Shown piece after piece: positions 18,908-27,192 of a stretch of DNA of 50,236 nt (position 1 is its first letter; each line of letters begins with the position of its first letter). Below the pieces are notes generated by a model, which had not been told where the DNA came from, ran no database searches, and saw nothing but the letters and a program-made list of their open reading frames with translations. The position numbers and the translations under genes are program-made. Source of the DNA: Thiorhodospira sibirica ATCC 700588 (GTDB taxonomy: Bacteria > Pseudomonadota > Gammaproteobacteria > Ectothiorhodospirales > Ectothiorhodospiraceae); assembly GCF_000227725.2 (NCBI RefSeq), contig NZ_MU255056.1:51005-101240 (forward strand). Direction: 5' to 3'.

Positions 18908-19498
18908 ATGCAAAGCATCACAGGCATTGTGCTGGCGGGTGGATTGAGTCAGCGCATGGGCGGGGAAGATAAGGGCTTGCGGCTATTGGCGGGGCAGCCT
19001 TTGATTTGTTACGCCCTGGCGCAGTTGGCACCGCAGGTTGATGAGGTGGTAATCAGCGCCAATCGCCATCTGGCGGCTTATCAGGCCTTGGGTTATGCGG
19101 TGGTTTGTGATGATCCGCGCTTTGCCCGGCAGGGGCCGTTGAGCGGGGTGCTGGCAGTGATGCAGACCCGACCTTCGCCGTGGTTTGCGCTCAGTGCCTG
19201 TGATACGCCGATGCTTGCCGGGGATTATGTGCAACGGTTGCAGCAGCAGGCTATGGCACACGGAGTGCCGTTGGCCTGTGCGCATGATGGGCAGTCGCTG
19301 CAACCGTTGGTGGCTGTGCTGCATCGGGAACTTTTGCCGGATTTGGCTCACTATCTAGCCAGTGGCGGGCGCAAGGTGGGTCAGTGGTATGCCCGCCACC
19401 CTTATCGGTGTGTCGATTTTGCCGATACTACTGAGCATTTTGTCAACCTGAACACCCCGTTGGAATTTGCGCGCTTTGCACGACAAAATATGCTATAA
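18908..19498 (+). CDS. mobA: Molybdenum cofactor guanylyltransferase MobA
   Basis: 196 residues. It joins GMP from GTP to molybdopterin, giving the bis-MGD cofactor of DMSO-reductase-type enzymes. The nucleotide-binding signature GIVLAGGLSQRMGGEDKGL is at the N-terminus; DDPRFARQGPLSGVLAV, ALSACDTPML and the end VNLNTPLEF also match the family. The ATG at 18908 is preceded by GGAG four bases away. The stop codon lies inside a promoter for the next gene. Confidence 0.94.
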   Translation: MQSITGIVLAGGLSQRMGGEDKGLRLLAGQPLICYALAQLAPQVDEVVISANRHLAAYQALGYAVVCDDPRFARQGPLSGVLAVMQTRPSPWFALSACDTPMLAGDYVQRLQQQAMAHGVPLACAHDGQSLQPLVAVLHRELLPDLAHYLASGGRKVGQWYARHPYRCVDFADTTEHFVNLNTPLEFARFARQNML

Positions 19499-19499
19499 T
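19491..19499 (+). promoter_or_regulatory. Extended -10 promoter inside the mobA stop
   Basis: TGCTATAAT is a perfect extended -10 element (TGN-TATAAT). No good -35 is seen at the right distance, as is common for extended -10 promoters. It lies about 44 bp before the start of the 103-residue gene. Confidence 0.55.
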
Positions 19500-19542
19500 A
19501 TTATTTCCATATAACAATAAATATTGTTGCAGGAGAGTGATC

Positions 19543-19854
19543 GTGGATAAACATAGCTTTGCTGTGGATCATCATTACACCGTAACCCTACGCGAGGCCG
19601 GTGATAAATTGCGGCCTGCCAATCTGTATGTGCATCAACTGGCAGACGCGTATATGATCGCACGTCGTACCGACGGCACCCGTTCGGGTGTGCTGTTCAA
19701 GATCAACTATGAGGACATTCAGCGGGTAGTCAAGGATATGGAGGTGGGCAGTGAAAAGCGCTTTCAACTGCCACAGGCTTTGCTCAATCCCAAGGTCTGG
19801 GCTGAGCGCGATGTCTTTAATGCCTACGCCTCTGGCCCTGGCTTGGGTAAATAA
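19543..19854 (+). CDS. Conserved-looking small protein of unknown function (103 residues)
   Basis: I do not recognise this product. It is a soluble, charged 103-residue protein beginning with GTG at 19543, seven bases after AGGAG; an earlier in-frame GTG at 19537 sits too close to that site. No signal peptide, membrane helix or metal motif is seen. Clear promoter and ribosome signals and codon use like its neighbours make it a real gene. It is followed by the convergent rlmB gene. Confidence 0.75.
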   Translation: MDKHSFAVDHHYTVTLREAGDKLRPANLYVHQLADAYMIARRTDGTRSGVLFKINYEDIQRVVKDMEVGSEKRFQLPQALLNPKVWAERDVFNAYASGPGLGK

Positions 19855-19890
19855 TCACCGCAACTCATCACCATTTCCCATCCTGCGATG

Positions 19891-20661
19891 TTAAGCCGTC
19901 CTGGCCTGAGTGTGTCGCTGACGCAGGGCTTCGTATAAGCAAACCCCCGTCGCCACGGAGACATTCAGGCTTTCTACCTGGCCGAGCATCGGGATATGCA
20001 CCAGCACATCACAGGCCTCCTGGGTCAGGCGCCGGGCGCCTTGGCCCTCCGCCCCCATCACCAGCGCCAGTGGCCCATCCAGTGGGGTGGCATACAGGCT
20101 CGCCGGGGCTTCTCCGGCGGTGCCGACAATCCATACGCCAGCCTCTTTCAACGCTTTAAGGGTGCGTGCCAGATTGGTGACCTGCACCAGCGGGACGATC
20201 TCTGCCGCCCCACAGGCCACTTTGCGCACCACCGGAGTGAGTCCCACGGCCCGATTGCGCGGAATGATGACCGCCATCACACCTGCGGCCTCGGCGGTGC
20301 GCAGACAGGCGCCCAGGTTATGTGGATCGGTCAGGCCATCCAATACCAGCAGCAAGGGCGCGGATTGATGACTCACGGCGTCCAGCAAATCCCCTTCTGA
20401 CCACGCCAAGGCGTGATCACGCTCCGGGGCGCGACACTGCGCCATCACCCCTTGATGTACGCCGCCGGGACAGCGTTTGTCCAGCGTTTTTCTATTGACC
20501 CATTGAATCTGCACCCCCGCAGTTTTGGCGGCCTCAATCAACGCCTTGACCCGTTGATCCTGGCGTTGCTGGTCGGCCAGCAGGGTTTTGATGCGTAAAG
20601 GCTCATGCTGCAACAGCGCCAAGACCGCATGCCAACCAAACACATCATGCGAGGCGCTCAT
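19891..20661 (-). CDS. rlmB: 23S rRNA 2'-O-ribose methyltransferase RlmB (Gm2251)
   Basis: 256-residue SpoU/TrmH-family enzyme methylating the ribose of G2251 in the peptidyl-transferase region of 23S rRNA. The N-terminal rRNA-binding domain begins FGWHAVLALL. The knotted SAM domain shows all three motifs: LDGLTDPHNLGACLRTAEAAG (motif 1, catalytic Asn-Arg), MGAEGQGARRL (motif 2) and IPMLGQVESLNVSVATGV (motif 3). Its ATG overlaps the rnr stop as ATGA, the common rnr-rlmB operon. Confidence 0.95.
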   Translation of the reverse strand: MSASHDVFGWHAVLALLQHEPLRIKTLLADQQRQDQRVKALIEAAKTAGVQIQWVNRKTLDKRCPGGVHQGVMAQCRAPERDHALAWSEGDLLDAVSHQSAPLLLVLDGLTDPHNLGACLRTAEAAGVMAVIIPRNRAVGLTPVVRKVACGAAEIVPLVQVTNLARTLKALKEAGVWIVGTAGEAPASLYATPLDGPLALVMGAEGQGARRLTQEACDVLVHIPMLGQVESLNVSVATGVCLYEALRQRHTQARTA

Positions 20662-23075
20662 GGCGTATCTTTAGCGGCGGGTTTGCGCCGTCTGGAACGA
20701 CCTGAGCGCGAGCGCCGCCCCGGAGAGGCCGTGTCAGCAGCTTTGGTTTTCTTTTCGGCAGGCAGCTCGGTTTGGGTCTGAGTCTGGGCCTGTGTTTTGG
20801 CCTTATGGCGCTTTCTTCTGGACTTTTTCGGTGCGCTGCCTGGCGTGGCCGCTGGGAGCTGCGCAGCTGGCTTTTTGCCAGAGGCGCTGCTTGGACCTTC
20901 TTCCAGGGCAAAATCAATCTTGCGTTCATCCAGATTAACCCGCGCCACCCGCACCCGCAGACGGTCCCCCATGCAGTAAACCCGCCCGCTGCGTTCACCG
21001 CGCAGACGGTGCCCGGCAGGATCAAAGACATAGTAGTCATTGTGCAGGCTGGTGACATGCACCAGACCTTCGACATAGATCTCTTGCAGCTCGACAAACA
21101 GTCCAAAAGAGGTCACGGTGGTGATCAGGCCATCAAAACATTCGCCGATCTTGTCCTGCATGTATTCGCATTTGAGCCAGCCGATGGCATCCCAGGTGGC
21201 TTCATCGGCGCGCCGTTCGGCCATGGAGCTGTGTTCACCCAGACTCACCATGTCGTTCAGGCTGTAGTGAAATTCGCGTGGCTTGCCGCCATTGAGCACA
21301 TGACGAATCCCGCGATGCACGAGCAGATCAGGATAGCGGCGAATCGGTGAGGTGAAATGGGCGTATTTTTCATGCGCCAGGCCAAAATGGCCGATATTGT
21401 CCGGGCTGTAGACGGCTTGCGACAGCGAGCGCAGCAGCAGCGTCTGGATCAGTGAGCGATCCGGGCGCTCAGCAATGCTATGCAGCAGCTGGGCGTAATC
21501 TTTGGGGCTTGGCACCTCGCCGCCGGGCAGACTTAGCCCCTGTTCGCCGAGAAAACGGCGCAGATCCTGAGCCTTTTCCTCGGTGGGGCCTTTATGGACA
21601 CGATACAGGGTGGGCATGCGGTAACGGCGCAAAAAACGCGCCGCGCAGACATTGGCGATAATCATGCATTCTTCGATGATCTTGTGAGCGTCATTGCGCT
21701 CATAAGGCACGATGCGCTCAATTTTGCGGTTTTCGCCAAAGACAATGCGGGTTTCGGTGGATTCAAAATCAATTGCCCCGCGCTTTTCTCGCGCCGCCCG
21801 CAGCACCTGATATAAGCCATACAGCGCCTGCAAATGCGGCAAAAGGGCCTCCAGACGCTGGCAGGTTTTAGGCTCCTGATCCATCAGGGCCTCAGCGACC
21901 TCGGTATAGGTCAAACGGGCATGAGAGCGGATCACCGCCTCATGAAACTGATAGGATTTCACATTGCCGCGTGAGGTGATGTGCATCTCGCACACCAAGG
22001 CCAGCCGGTCCACCTTGGGCTTGAGCGAGCACAGGCCATTAGACAGCGCCTCGGGCAACATCGGCACCACCCGTTCAGGGAAATATACCGAGGTGGCGCG
22101 GTGCTGGGCCTCTTTATCCAGGGCATCCAGAGGCTGCACATAATGCGAGACATCGGCAATCGCCACCCACAGCCGAAAGCCGGAACGCGGCAGGGCTTCG
22201 CAATAGACGGCATCATCAAAGTCCTTGGCATCTTCACCGTCAATGGTCACCAGAGGCATTTGCCGCAAATCCAGGCGTCCCTGCTTGGCACGGGGATTGA
22301 CCCGTGTGCCCATGGCATTGGCCGCCTCCACGACAGCATCCGGCCACTCAAAGGGAATGCCGTGGGCGCGAATGGCAATGTCGATTTCCATGCCCGGCCC
22401 CATGTGTTCGCCGATGATCTCCACAATCTGGCCAATCGGGCGGGTGCGTTTGGAGGGCTGCTCACGGATCACCACCATCACGATCTGCCCCGGTTTGGCG
22501 CCATTAAAGTGTTCCGGGGGAATCAGAATATCCTGGGTGATGCGCTTGTGATCCGGCATCACAAAGCCGATGCCGCCCTCCATGAACAAACGGCCCACCA
22601 CTTGCTGGGTATTGCGCTCCAAGACCTCAATCACCGCCCCTTCGCGCCGGCCGCGATGATCAATGCCAATCACCCGCGCCAGGGCACGATCACCGTGAAA
22701 CAAGGCGCGCATCTGTTTGGGCGATAAAAACAAATCTGCCCCCCCGGCATCAGGCACCAAAAAGCCAAAGCCATCAGGATGACCGATCACCCGGCCCCGC
22801 ACCAAATCCGCCTGATTGACCGGGAGCCACGCGCCTTTGCGATTGCAGACCAATTGTCCGTCGCGTTCCATCGCCCGCAAGCGGCGGCTCAAGGCTTCCA
22901 GGGCCTGCTCATCGTTGAGCTCCAGCATCTGCGCCAAGGGCGTAAACTGCATCGGGCCATCGGCCTGCGCGATCACCTCCAGGATGAACTCACGGCTGGG
23001 GATGGGGTTTTCGTATTTTTGCGCCTCACGCTGAAAATGTGGGTCATGCAAGGTTTTTTTGTTTTTCTTGGTCAT
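20658..23075 (-). CDS. rnr: Ribonuclease R
   Basis: About 805 residues. 3'-to-5' exoribonuclease of the RNB family that degrades structured RNA, important in rRNA quality control and cold or stress adaptation. An N-terminal helix-turn-helix-like segment (about 15-75) is followed by cold-shock domains (VRGRVIGHPDGFGFLVPD), the catalytic RNB domain with GEDAKDFDDAVYCE holding the metal-binding aspartates, an S1 domain (GLITTVTSFGLFVELQEIYVEGLVHV) and a basic Lys/Arg-rich tail. MTKKNKKTL at 23075 matches the usual N-terminus; a start 30 bp upstream is possible. No strong ribosome site is visible. Confidence 0.95.
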   Translation of the reverse strand: MTKKNKKTLHDPHFQREAQKYENPIPSREFILEVIAQADGPMQFTPLAQMLELNDEQALEALSRRLRAMERDGQLVCNRKGAWLPVNQADLVRGRVIGHPDGFGFLVPDAGGADLFLSPKQMRALFHGDRALARVIGIDHRGRREGAVIEVLERNTQQVVGRLFMEGGIGFVMPDHKRITQDILIPPEHFNGAKPGQIVMVVIREQPSKRTRPIGQIVEIIGEHMGPGMEIDIAIRAHGIPFEWPDAVVEAANAMGTRVNPRAKQGRLDLRQMPLVTIDGEDAKDFDDAVYCEALPRSGFRLWVAIADVSHYVQPLDALDKEAQHRATSVYFPERVVPMLPEALSNGLCSLKPKVDRLALVCEMHITSRGNVKSYQFHEAVIRSHARLTYTEVAEALMDQEPKTCQRLEALLPHLQALYGLYQVLRAAREKRGAIDFESTETRIVFGENRKIERIVPYERNDAHKIIEECMIIANVCAARFLRRYRMPTLYRVHKGPTEEKAQDLRRFLGEQGLSLPGGEVPSPKDYAQLLHSIAERPDRSLIQTLLLRSLSQAVYSPDNIGHFGLAHEKYAHFTSPIRRYPDLLVHRGIRHVLNGGKPREFHYSLNDMVSLGEHSSMAERRADEATWDAIGWLKCEYMQDKIGECFDGLITTVTSFGLFVELQEIYVEGLVHVTSLHNDYYVFDPAGHRLRGERSGRVYCMGDRLRVRVARVNLDERKIDFALEEGPSSASGKKPAAQLPAATPGSAPKKSRRKRHKAKTQAQTQTQTELPAEKKTKAADTASPGRRSRSGRSRRRKPAAKDTP

Positions 23076-23276
23076 ATCACTGAACACTTGAGTGGATTCG
23101 CCCACGGGCGCGAGATGCCTCGATGCTTAGGCCGAGGGCGTTGAATTTGGAGTCGGTTTCGGCGGATCGTGTGCCGTGTGTGGCGCGCTCCAAGGATGTG
23201 CATGCCGTTGCGTTGCTTGTACTGCCCATGATTGCGCTTTATTCTACGCTTTACTCTCAGATGATGCACATTGAGC

Positions 23277-23855
23277 ATGAGCGAATATCTTTTAATTCTG
23301 GTCGGCACGGTCTGGGTGAATAATTTCGTGCTGGTGAAATTTTTAGGCCTGTGTCCTTTTATGGGGGTGTCGCGCAAGGTCGAAACCGCTATGGGTATGG
23401 GGCTGGCGACGATGTTTGTGCTCACCCTGTCGGCGGTATGCAGCTATGTGCTCAATGCCTATCTCCTGGTGCCGCTGGGACTTGAGTTTTTGCGCATTCT
23501 GGCGTTCATTCTGGTGATTGCCGCCGTGGTGCAGTTGACTGAAATGGTCGTACAGCGTACCAGCCCGCTGCTGTATAAGGTCTTGGGGATTTTCTTGCCA
23601 TTGATTACCACCAATTGTGCCGTGCTGGGCGTGGCCTTGCTCAACGTGCGCGAAGATCACGGCTTTCTCGCCTCGGCGCTGTATGGCTTTGGTGCGGCCA
23701 GCGGCTTTGCCTTGGTGCTGGTATTATTTGCGGCCCTGCGCGAGCGGGTCGCCGCGGCGGATGTCCCGGTGCATTTTCGCGGCAGCGCCATCGGCCTGAT
23801 TACCGCCGGTCTGATGTCTTTGGGGTTTATGGGCTTTAGCGGCCTGGTGCCATGA
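23277..23855 (+). CDS. rsxA: Electron transport complex subunit RsxA/RnfA
   Basis: 192 residues, six membrane helices. RsxA is a core membrane subunit of the Rsx/Rnf complex, which in many proteobacteria reduces SoxR or couples NADH/ferredoxin electron transfer to ion movement. Family signatures are [19 protein letters not shown] and [14 protein letters not shown], each with a Cys used for the membrane iron-sulfur site. The ATG at 23277 was preferred to a TTG six bases earlier. The stop overlaps the rsxB start by 4 bp. Confidence 0.95.
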   Translation: MSEYLLILVGTVWVNNFVLVKFLGLCPFMGVSRKVETAMGMGLATMFVLTLSAVCSYVLNAYLLVPLGLEFLRILAFILVIAAVVQLTEMVVQRTSPLLYKVLGIFLPLITTNCAVLGVALLNVREDHGFLASALYGFGAASGFALVLVLFAALRERVAAADVPVHFRGSAIGLITAGLMSLGFMGFSGLVP

Positions 23856-24412
23856 ATACCGCATCACTGTTCATGCTGGCAATGGTGCTGATGGCGCTGC
23901 TGGCAGGGGTGTTTGGGCTGATTCTTGGCATCGCACATGCCCGTTTGCGGCGGCAAGGCGACCCGGTGGCCGAGCAAATCGACGCCCTGCTGCCGCAAAC
24001 CCAGTGCGGTCAATGCGGCTATCCGGGGTGTAAGCCCTATGCCAATGCCATTGCCAAGGGCGAGGCGGATATTAACCGCTGCCCACCGGGTGGCGAGGCA
24101 ACAGTATTGGCCTTGGCCGATCTGCTGGGCCGTGAAGCTACACCCTTGCAAGGCACGCCTCAGGAAAAGGCGCTGGCAGTGATTGATGAGCCGCGCTGTA
24201 TCGGTTGCACTTTGTGTATTCAGGCCTGCCCGGTGGATGCCATTATGGGCGCACCACGTCAGATTCATGCGGTGATTGCACCGCTGTGTACCGGCTGTGC
24301 GCTGTGTATTGCCCCGTGCCCGGTCAGCTGCATTGAGATGGTGCCGGTGTATAGTGGACCCCGAAATCTGGACAACAGCTTAAGCGATGACAAAGCCTCC
24401 AGCATGGGGTAG
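23852..24412 (+). CDS. rsxB: Electron transport complex subunit RsxB/RnfB, C-terminus replaced by IS sequence
   Basis: Iron-sulfur subunit of Rsx/Rnf. An N-terminal membrane helix (about 5-28) is followed by a four-cysteine [4Fe-4S] domain (C52, C55, C60, C77 in [10 protein letters not shown] and RCPPGG) and two ferredoxin clusters ([12 protein letters not shown] and [12 protein letters not shown]). Native sequence ends at about IEMVPV; the last ~22 residues come from an IS3 element that begins at 24355. About 20 native C-terminal residues are missing, but all cluster cysteines remain. rsxC, rsxD, rsxG and rsxE, which should follow, are absent: after the IS comes gltX. The complex is therefore probably non-functional unless copies exist elsewhere. 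Confidence 0.9.
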   Translation: MNTASLFMLAMVLMALLAGVFGLILGIAHARLRRQGDPVAEQIDALLPQTQCGQCGYPGCKPYANAIAKGEADINRCPPGGEATVLALADLLGREATPLQGTPQEKALAVIDEPRCIGCTLCIQACPVDAIMGAPRQIHAVIAPLCTGCALCIAPCPVSCIEMVPVYSGPRNLDNSLSDDKASSMG

Positions 24413-24419
24413 CGAAGAG

Positions 24420-24743
24420 ATGAGCGAAAAGAGGAAGCGGAACACATACAACGCCGAGTTCAAGGCCAAGGTCGGGCGTGAGGCGATCCATGGGGTCAAG
24501 ACCGTCAACGAGATGGGTCAAGCCTACGGGGTTCACCCGGTGCAGGTCAGCAAGTGGAAGAAGGCAATCGTTGAGCAGGCAGGTACGCGCTTTGAGGGCA
24601 AGCGTGGTCCGAAACCGGCAGCGGAGCAGGACTCGCCGGATCGGCTCTACAGCGAGATGGGCCGCCTGAAGATGGAGCTGGACGGGGACTGGCTCAAAAA
24701 AAAACAGGGATCACCCTGCCATGAGCCGCCAGGGCTGGATTGA
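24420..24743 (+). CDS. IS3-family OrfA (helix-turn-helix), possibly frameshifted at its 3' end
   Basis: 107 residues starting MSEKRKRNTYNAEFKAKV, the usual helix-turn-helix start of IS3 OrfA, with HPVQVSKWKKAIV as recognition region. Near the end a run of nine A (24696-24704) follows GACTGGCTC. Sister elements usually read LKKKSGITLP-stop there; here that ending (GITLP then TGA) is in another frame, suggesting one lost base. The visible product therefore ends in an unrelated tail. Programmed slippage on the A-run is the alternative. Confidence 0.8.
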   Translation: MSEKRKRNTYNAEFKAKVGREAIHGVKTVNEMGQAYGVHPVQVSKWKKAIVEQAGTRFEGKRGPKPAAEQDSPDRLYSEMGRLKMELDGDWLKKKQGSPCHEPPGLD

Positions 24744-25593
24744 GGCGGAGGGTGCGCGCTCCATCGTGCGGCAGTGTGAGCGGGCGGAGGTAGCTCGAGC
24801 GACCGTATACGCGCATCGCCATCCATCACAGGAGAACGCGACGGCGCTGCTGCTGTGCCGTCTGCTCGACGAAATCTATACGCGGCGACCGCTCTACGGG
24901 AACCGCCGGATAGTAGCCGAGCGGCGGGCACAGGGCCATGAAGTCAACCGCAAGTGCGTGCAGCGACTGATGCGCCGGATGGGACTGGCGGCGATCGCGC
25001 CGGGCCCTCACACCCGCCGCCCGCACCCGCAGCACAAAGTCTATCCGTACCGGTTGCGTGGCATTCAGGTCATTCGGCCCAACCAGGCCTGCAGCACTGA
25101 CATCACGTACGTGCGGCTAGCGCGAGGCTTTTGCGACCGGGTCGCGATCATCGACGGGTACAGCCGAAAGGTCTTGAGTGAGCGGCTCAGCAACACCATC
25201 GATGCGAGCTTTTGCCTCGACTGTCTTGAGGAAGCCCTGCGGCTGAACCGCCCTCCTGAAGTCTTCAACAGCGACCAAGGCGCTCAGAACACGGCGGAGC
25301 CATTCACCAGCGTGCTCAAGCGTGAAGGCATGACGATCAGCATCGATGGCCGAGGGCGAGCCTTTCACAACATCTTCGTAGAGCGGCTCTGGCGAACGGT
25401 GAAGCATGAGGACACCGACCTCAAAGGCGACGCTGACCTGCGTGAGGTGACTCTTGGGCTACTGGAAGACTTCTCATTTTACAACGAAGAGCGCCCGCAC
25501 CAAGCACAGGCCGACGAGACGCCAGCAACGGTCTACAGGACCCGGCAGGGAGGAGGTGCATTGATCGTAGACAAATACGGCCCGGGGCGGTGA
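24721..25593 (+). CDS. IS3-family OrfB transposase (DDE integrase core)
   Basis: 290 residues: an N-terminal HTH_21-type region (LLDEIYTRRPLYGNRRIVAE), then the rve integrase core with the first Asp in CSTDITYVRL, the second in FNSDQGAQNT and the Glu in FVERLWRTVKHED. The usual HSDRGSQY around the second Asp is altered to NSDQGAQN, but the acid is kept. Intact to its stop. In the family, OrfB is joined to OrfA by ribosomal frameshifting to make the active transposase. Confidence 0.88.
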   Translation: MSRQGWIEAEGARSIVRQCERAEVARATVYAHRHPSQENATALLLCRLLDEIYTRRPLYGNRRIVAERRAQGHEVNRKCVQRLMRRMGLAAIAPGPHTRRPHPQHKVYPYRLRGIQVIRPNQACSTDITYVRLARGFCDRVAIIDGYSRKVLSERLSNTIDASFCLDCLEEALRLNRPPEVFNSDQGAQNTAEPFTSVLKREGMTISIDGRGRAFHNIFVERLWRTVKHEDTDLKGDADLREVTLGLLEDFSFYNEERPHQAQADETPATVYRTRQGGGALIVDKYGPGR

Positions 25594-25761
25594 CGCCTAC
25601 CGACGGTGAATCTGCGGCATCAGGGCAGCGCTGTGCAGCTGCGAGTGAGGGGCAGGCGATAACTTTAACTCGGCCACCTTTTGTCTTGACAATGGGGTAC
25701 ACCTCACCTTTCAGCGACGGGCGCTCTTTTGCCGCAAGCGGCTTTGCGCTAAGATTAGTCC

Positions 25762-27183
25762 ATGTCTACCAATACACTCACCAAAACACGTTTTGCTCCC
25801 AGCCCGACCGGTCATCTGCATTTAGGTAATCTGCGCACGGCTTTGTTTAATGCCTTGTTGGCGCGCCGTGATCAGGGCGTTTTTTTGCTGCGCATTGAGG
25901 ATACCGATGCGGCCCGCAGTCGGGAGGATTTTGCCCAGGCTTTGCAGGAGGATTTGCAGTGGCTGGGTCTTGCCTGGCAGGAAGGTCCACAGGTTGGCGG
26001 GCCGCAGGCACCCTATGCCCAGGCGGCGCGGGGGGCGATTTACCAGCAGTATTATCAGCAGCTTGAAGACGCTGGTCTGGCCTATCCCTGTTTTTGTTCG
26101 GAGGAGGCGCTGAAGCTGTCGCGCAAGGCCCAGCTTTCTGCCGGACGGGCGCCGCGCTATGCGGGCACCTGTGCGCGCTTGTCTGCGACCGAGATTGAGG
26201 CGCGTTTGGCGCAAGGTATCAAGCCCAGTCTGCGTTTTCGGGTCAGCGATGAGGAAAGCATTGCCTTTGATGATCTGGTGCGCGGGGCGCTGTATTTTAA
26301 CGGGGCGGATATCGGGGATTTTATCATCCGCCGTTCCGATGGTTCGCCGGCGTTTTTTTTCAGCAATGCCCTGGATGATGCCCTGATGGGGGTTAGCCAT
26401 GTGCTGCGCGGTGAGGATCATCTCACCAATACCCCGCGTCAGTTGTTGATTCTGCGTGCCCTGGATCTGCCGATGCCGCGTTATGGGCATATTTCCCTGA
26501 TCATGGATGCCCACGGCGCGCCGCTGTCCAAGCGCCTGGGGGCTTTGAGTGCGCGGGCTTTGCGGGCACAGGGCTTTTTGCCGCTGGCGATTTTGAATCA
26601 TCTGGCCCGCCTTGGGCACACTCTGGACAGTGATGCGCTGCTCAGTTTTGCGGAACTGGCACAGGCTTTCAGTGAGTCCCGTTTGGGGCGGGCTCCGGCG
26701 CGTCATGATGAAACCCAGTTGCAGCATTGGCAGCGGCTGGCGGTCAATGCCCTGGATGAGACCGCCTTGCAGCAATGGCTGGAACACAGCGAGGTGTTGC
26801 AGGAAATCCCGGCGGCGCAACAGCAGGCCTTTCTGGCCACCATCCGCGACAATATCGAGCTTCCCGCAGATGCCCGCGTCTGGGCACAGCGTTTGTTGGT
26901 TGATCCGCTGGATCATGAGCCTGCCGCCCGCGAGGCCGTGGTGCAGGCGGGTGCGGCCTTTTTTCACAGCGCCATCAAGCTGTTAGATACGCAACCGAAT
27001 TGGGATTTTCGCGAGTTCAGCAAAACCCTGGGCCAGCAAACCGGTCTTAAGGGACGTGCGTTGTTCATGCCCCTGCGGGCGGCCTTAAGTGGCGTGGATC
27101 ATGGCCCGGAAATGGCCCGCGTGTGGCAGTTTTTGGGGCCTGAGCGGGCGCGGATACGTTTTATCCAGGCGACTGATCTTTAG
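25762..27183 (+). CDS. gltX: Glutamyl-tRNA synthetase
   Basis: 473 residues, class I synthetase charging tRNA-Glu. The ATP-binding HIGH motif is HLGN in FAPSPTGHLHLGN, and the KMSKS loop is replaced by PLSKRLG (about 254-260). A zinc-binding set C-x-C...Y-x3-C is seen in YPCFCSEEA and YAGTC. DEESIAFDDLVRG and VLRGEDHLTNTPRQ are further conserved segments. Any promoter lies in the 60 bp after the IS3 right end, where TAAGAT could be a -10. The degQ ribosome site overlaps the gltX stop. Confidence 0.96.
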   Translation: MSTNTLTKTRFAPSPTGHLHLGNLRTALFNALLARRDQGVFLLRIEDTDAARSREDFAQALQEDLQWLGLAWQEGPQVGGPQAPYAQAARGAIYQQYYQQLEDAGLAYPCFCSEEALKLSRKAQLSAGRAPRYAGTCARLSATEIEARLAQGIKPSLRFRVSDEESIAFDDLVRGALYFNGADIGDFIIRRSDGSPAFFFSNALDDALMGVSHVLRGEDHLTNTPRQLLILRALDLPMPRYGHISLIMDAHGAPLSKRLGALSARALRAQGFLPLAILNHLARLGHTLDSDALLSFAELAQAFSESRLGRAPARHDETQLQHWQRLAVNALDETALQQWLEHSEVLQEIPAAQQQAFLATIRDNIELPADARVWAQRLLVDPLDHEPAAREAVVQAGAAFFHSAIKLLDTQPNWDFREFSKTLGQQTGLKGRALFMPLRAALSGVDHGPEMARVWQFLGPERARIRFIQATDL

Positions 27184-27192
27184 GAGGTTCTG

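Larger units (their letters stand above)
24355..25701 (+). mobile_element. IS3-family insertion sequence
   Basis: A 1347-bp element bounded by imperfect inverted repeats: TGGACCCC..... GACAA on the left and, inverted, TGTACCCC......GACAA on the right. It carries overlapping orfA and orfB. No target duplication is visible (left flank ends TAG, right flank starts CCT), as expected if one original junction was lost in a later deletion. It separates rsxB from gltX. Confidence 0.85.

Noticed and set aside
23106-23276. A tRNA gene in the rnr-rsxA gap, because GCCGAGGGCG resembles a tRNA-Leu acceptor
   Set aside because: No complementary 3' acceptor strand, T-loop or anticodon stem follows.
25822-26967. 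381-codon minus-strand frame opposite gltX
   Set aside because: Antisense shadow of an intact synthetase gene, with atypical basic composition.
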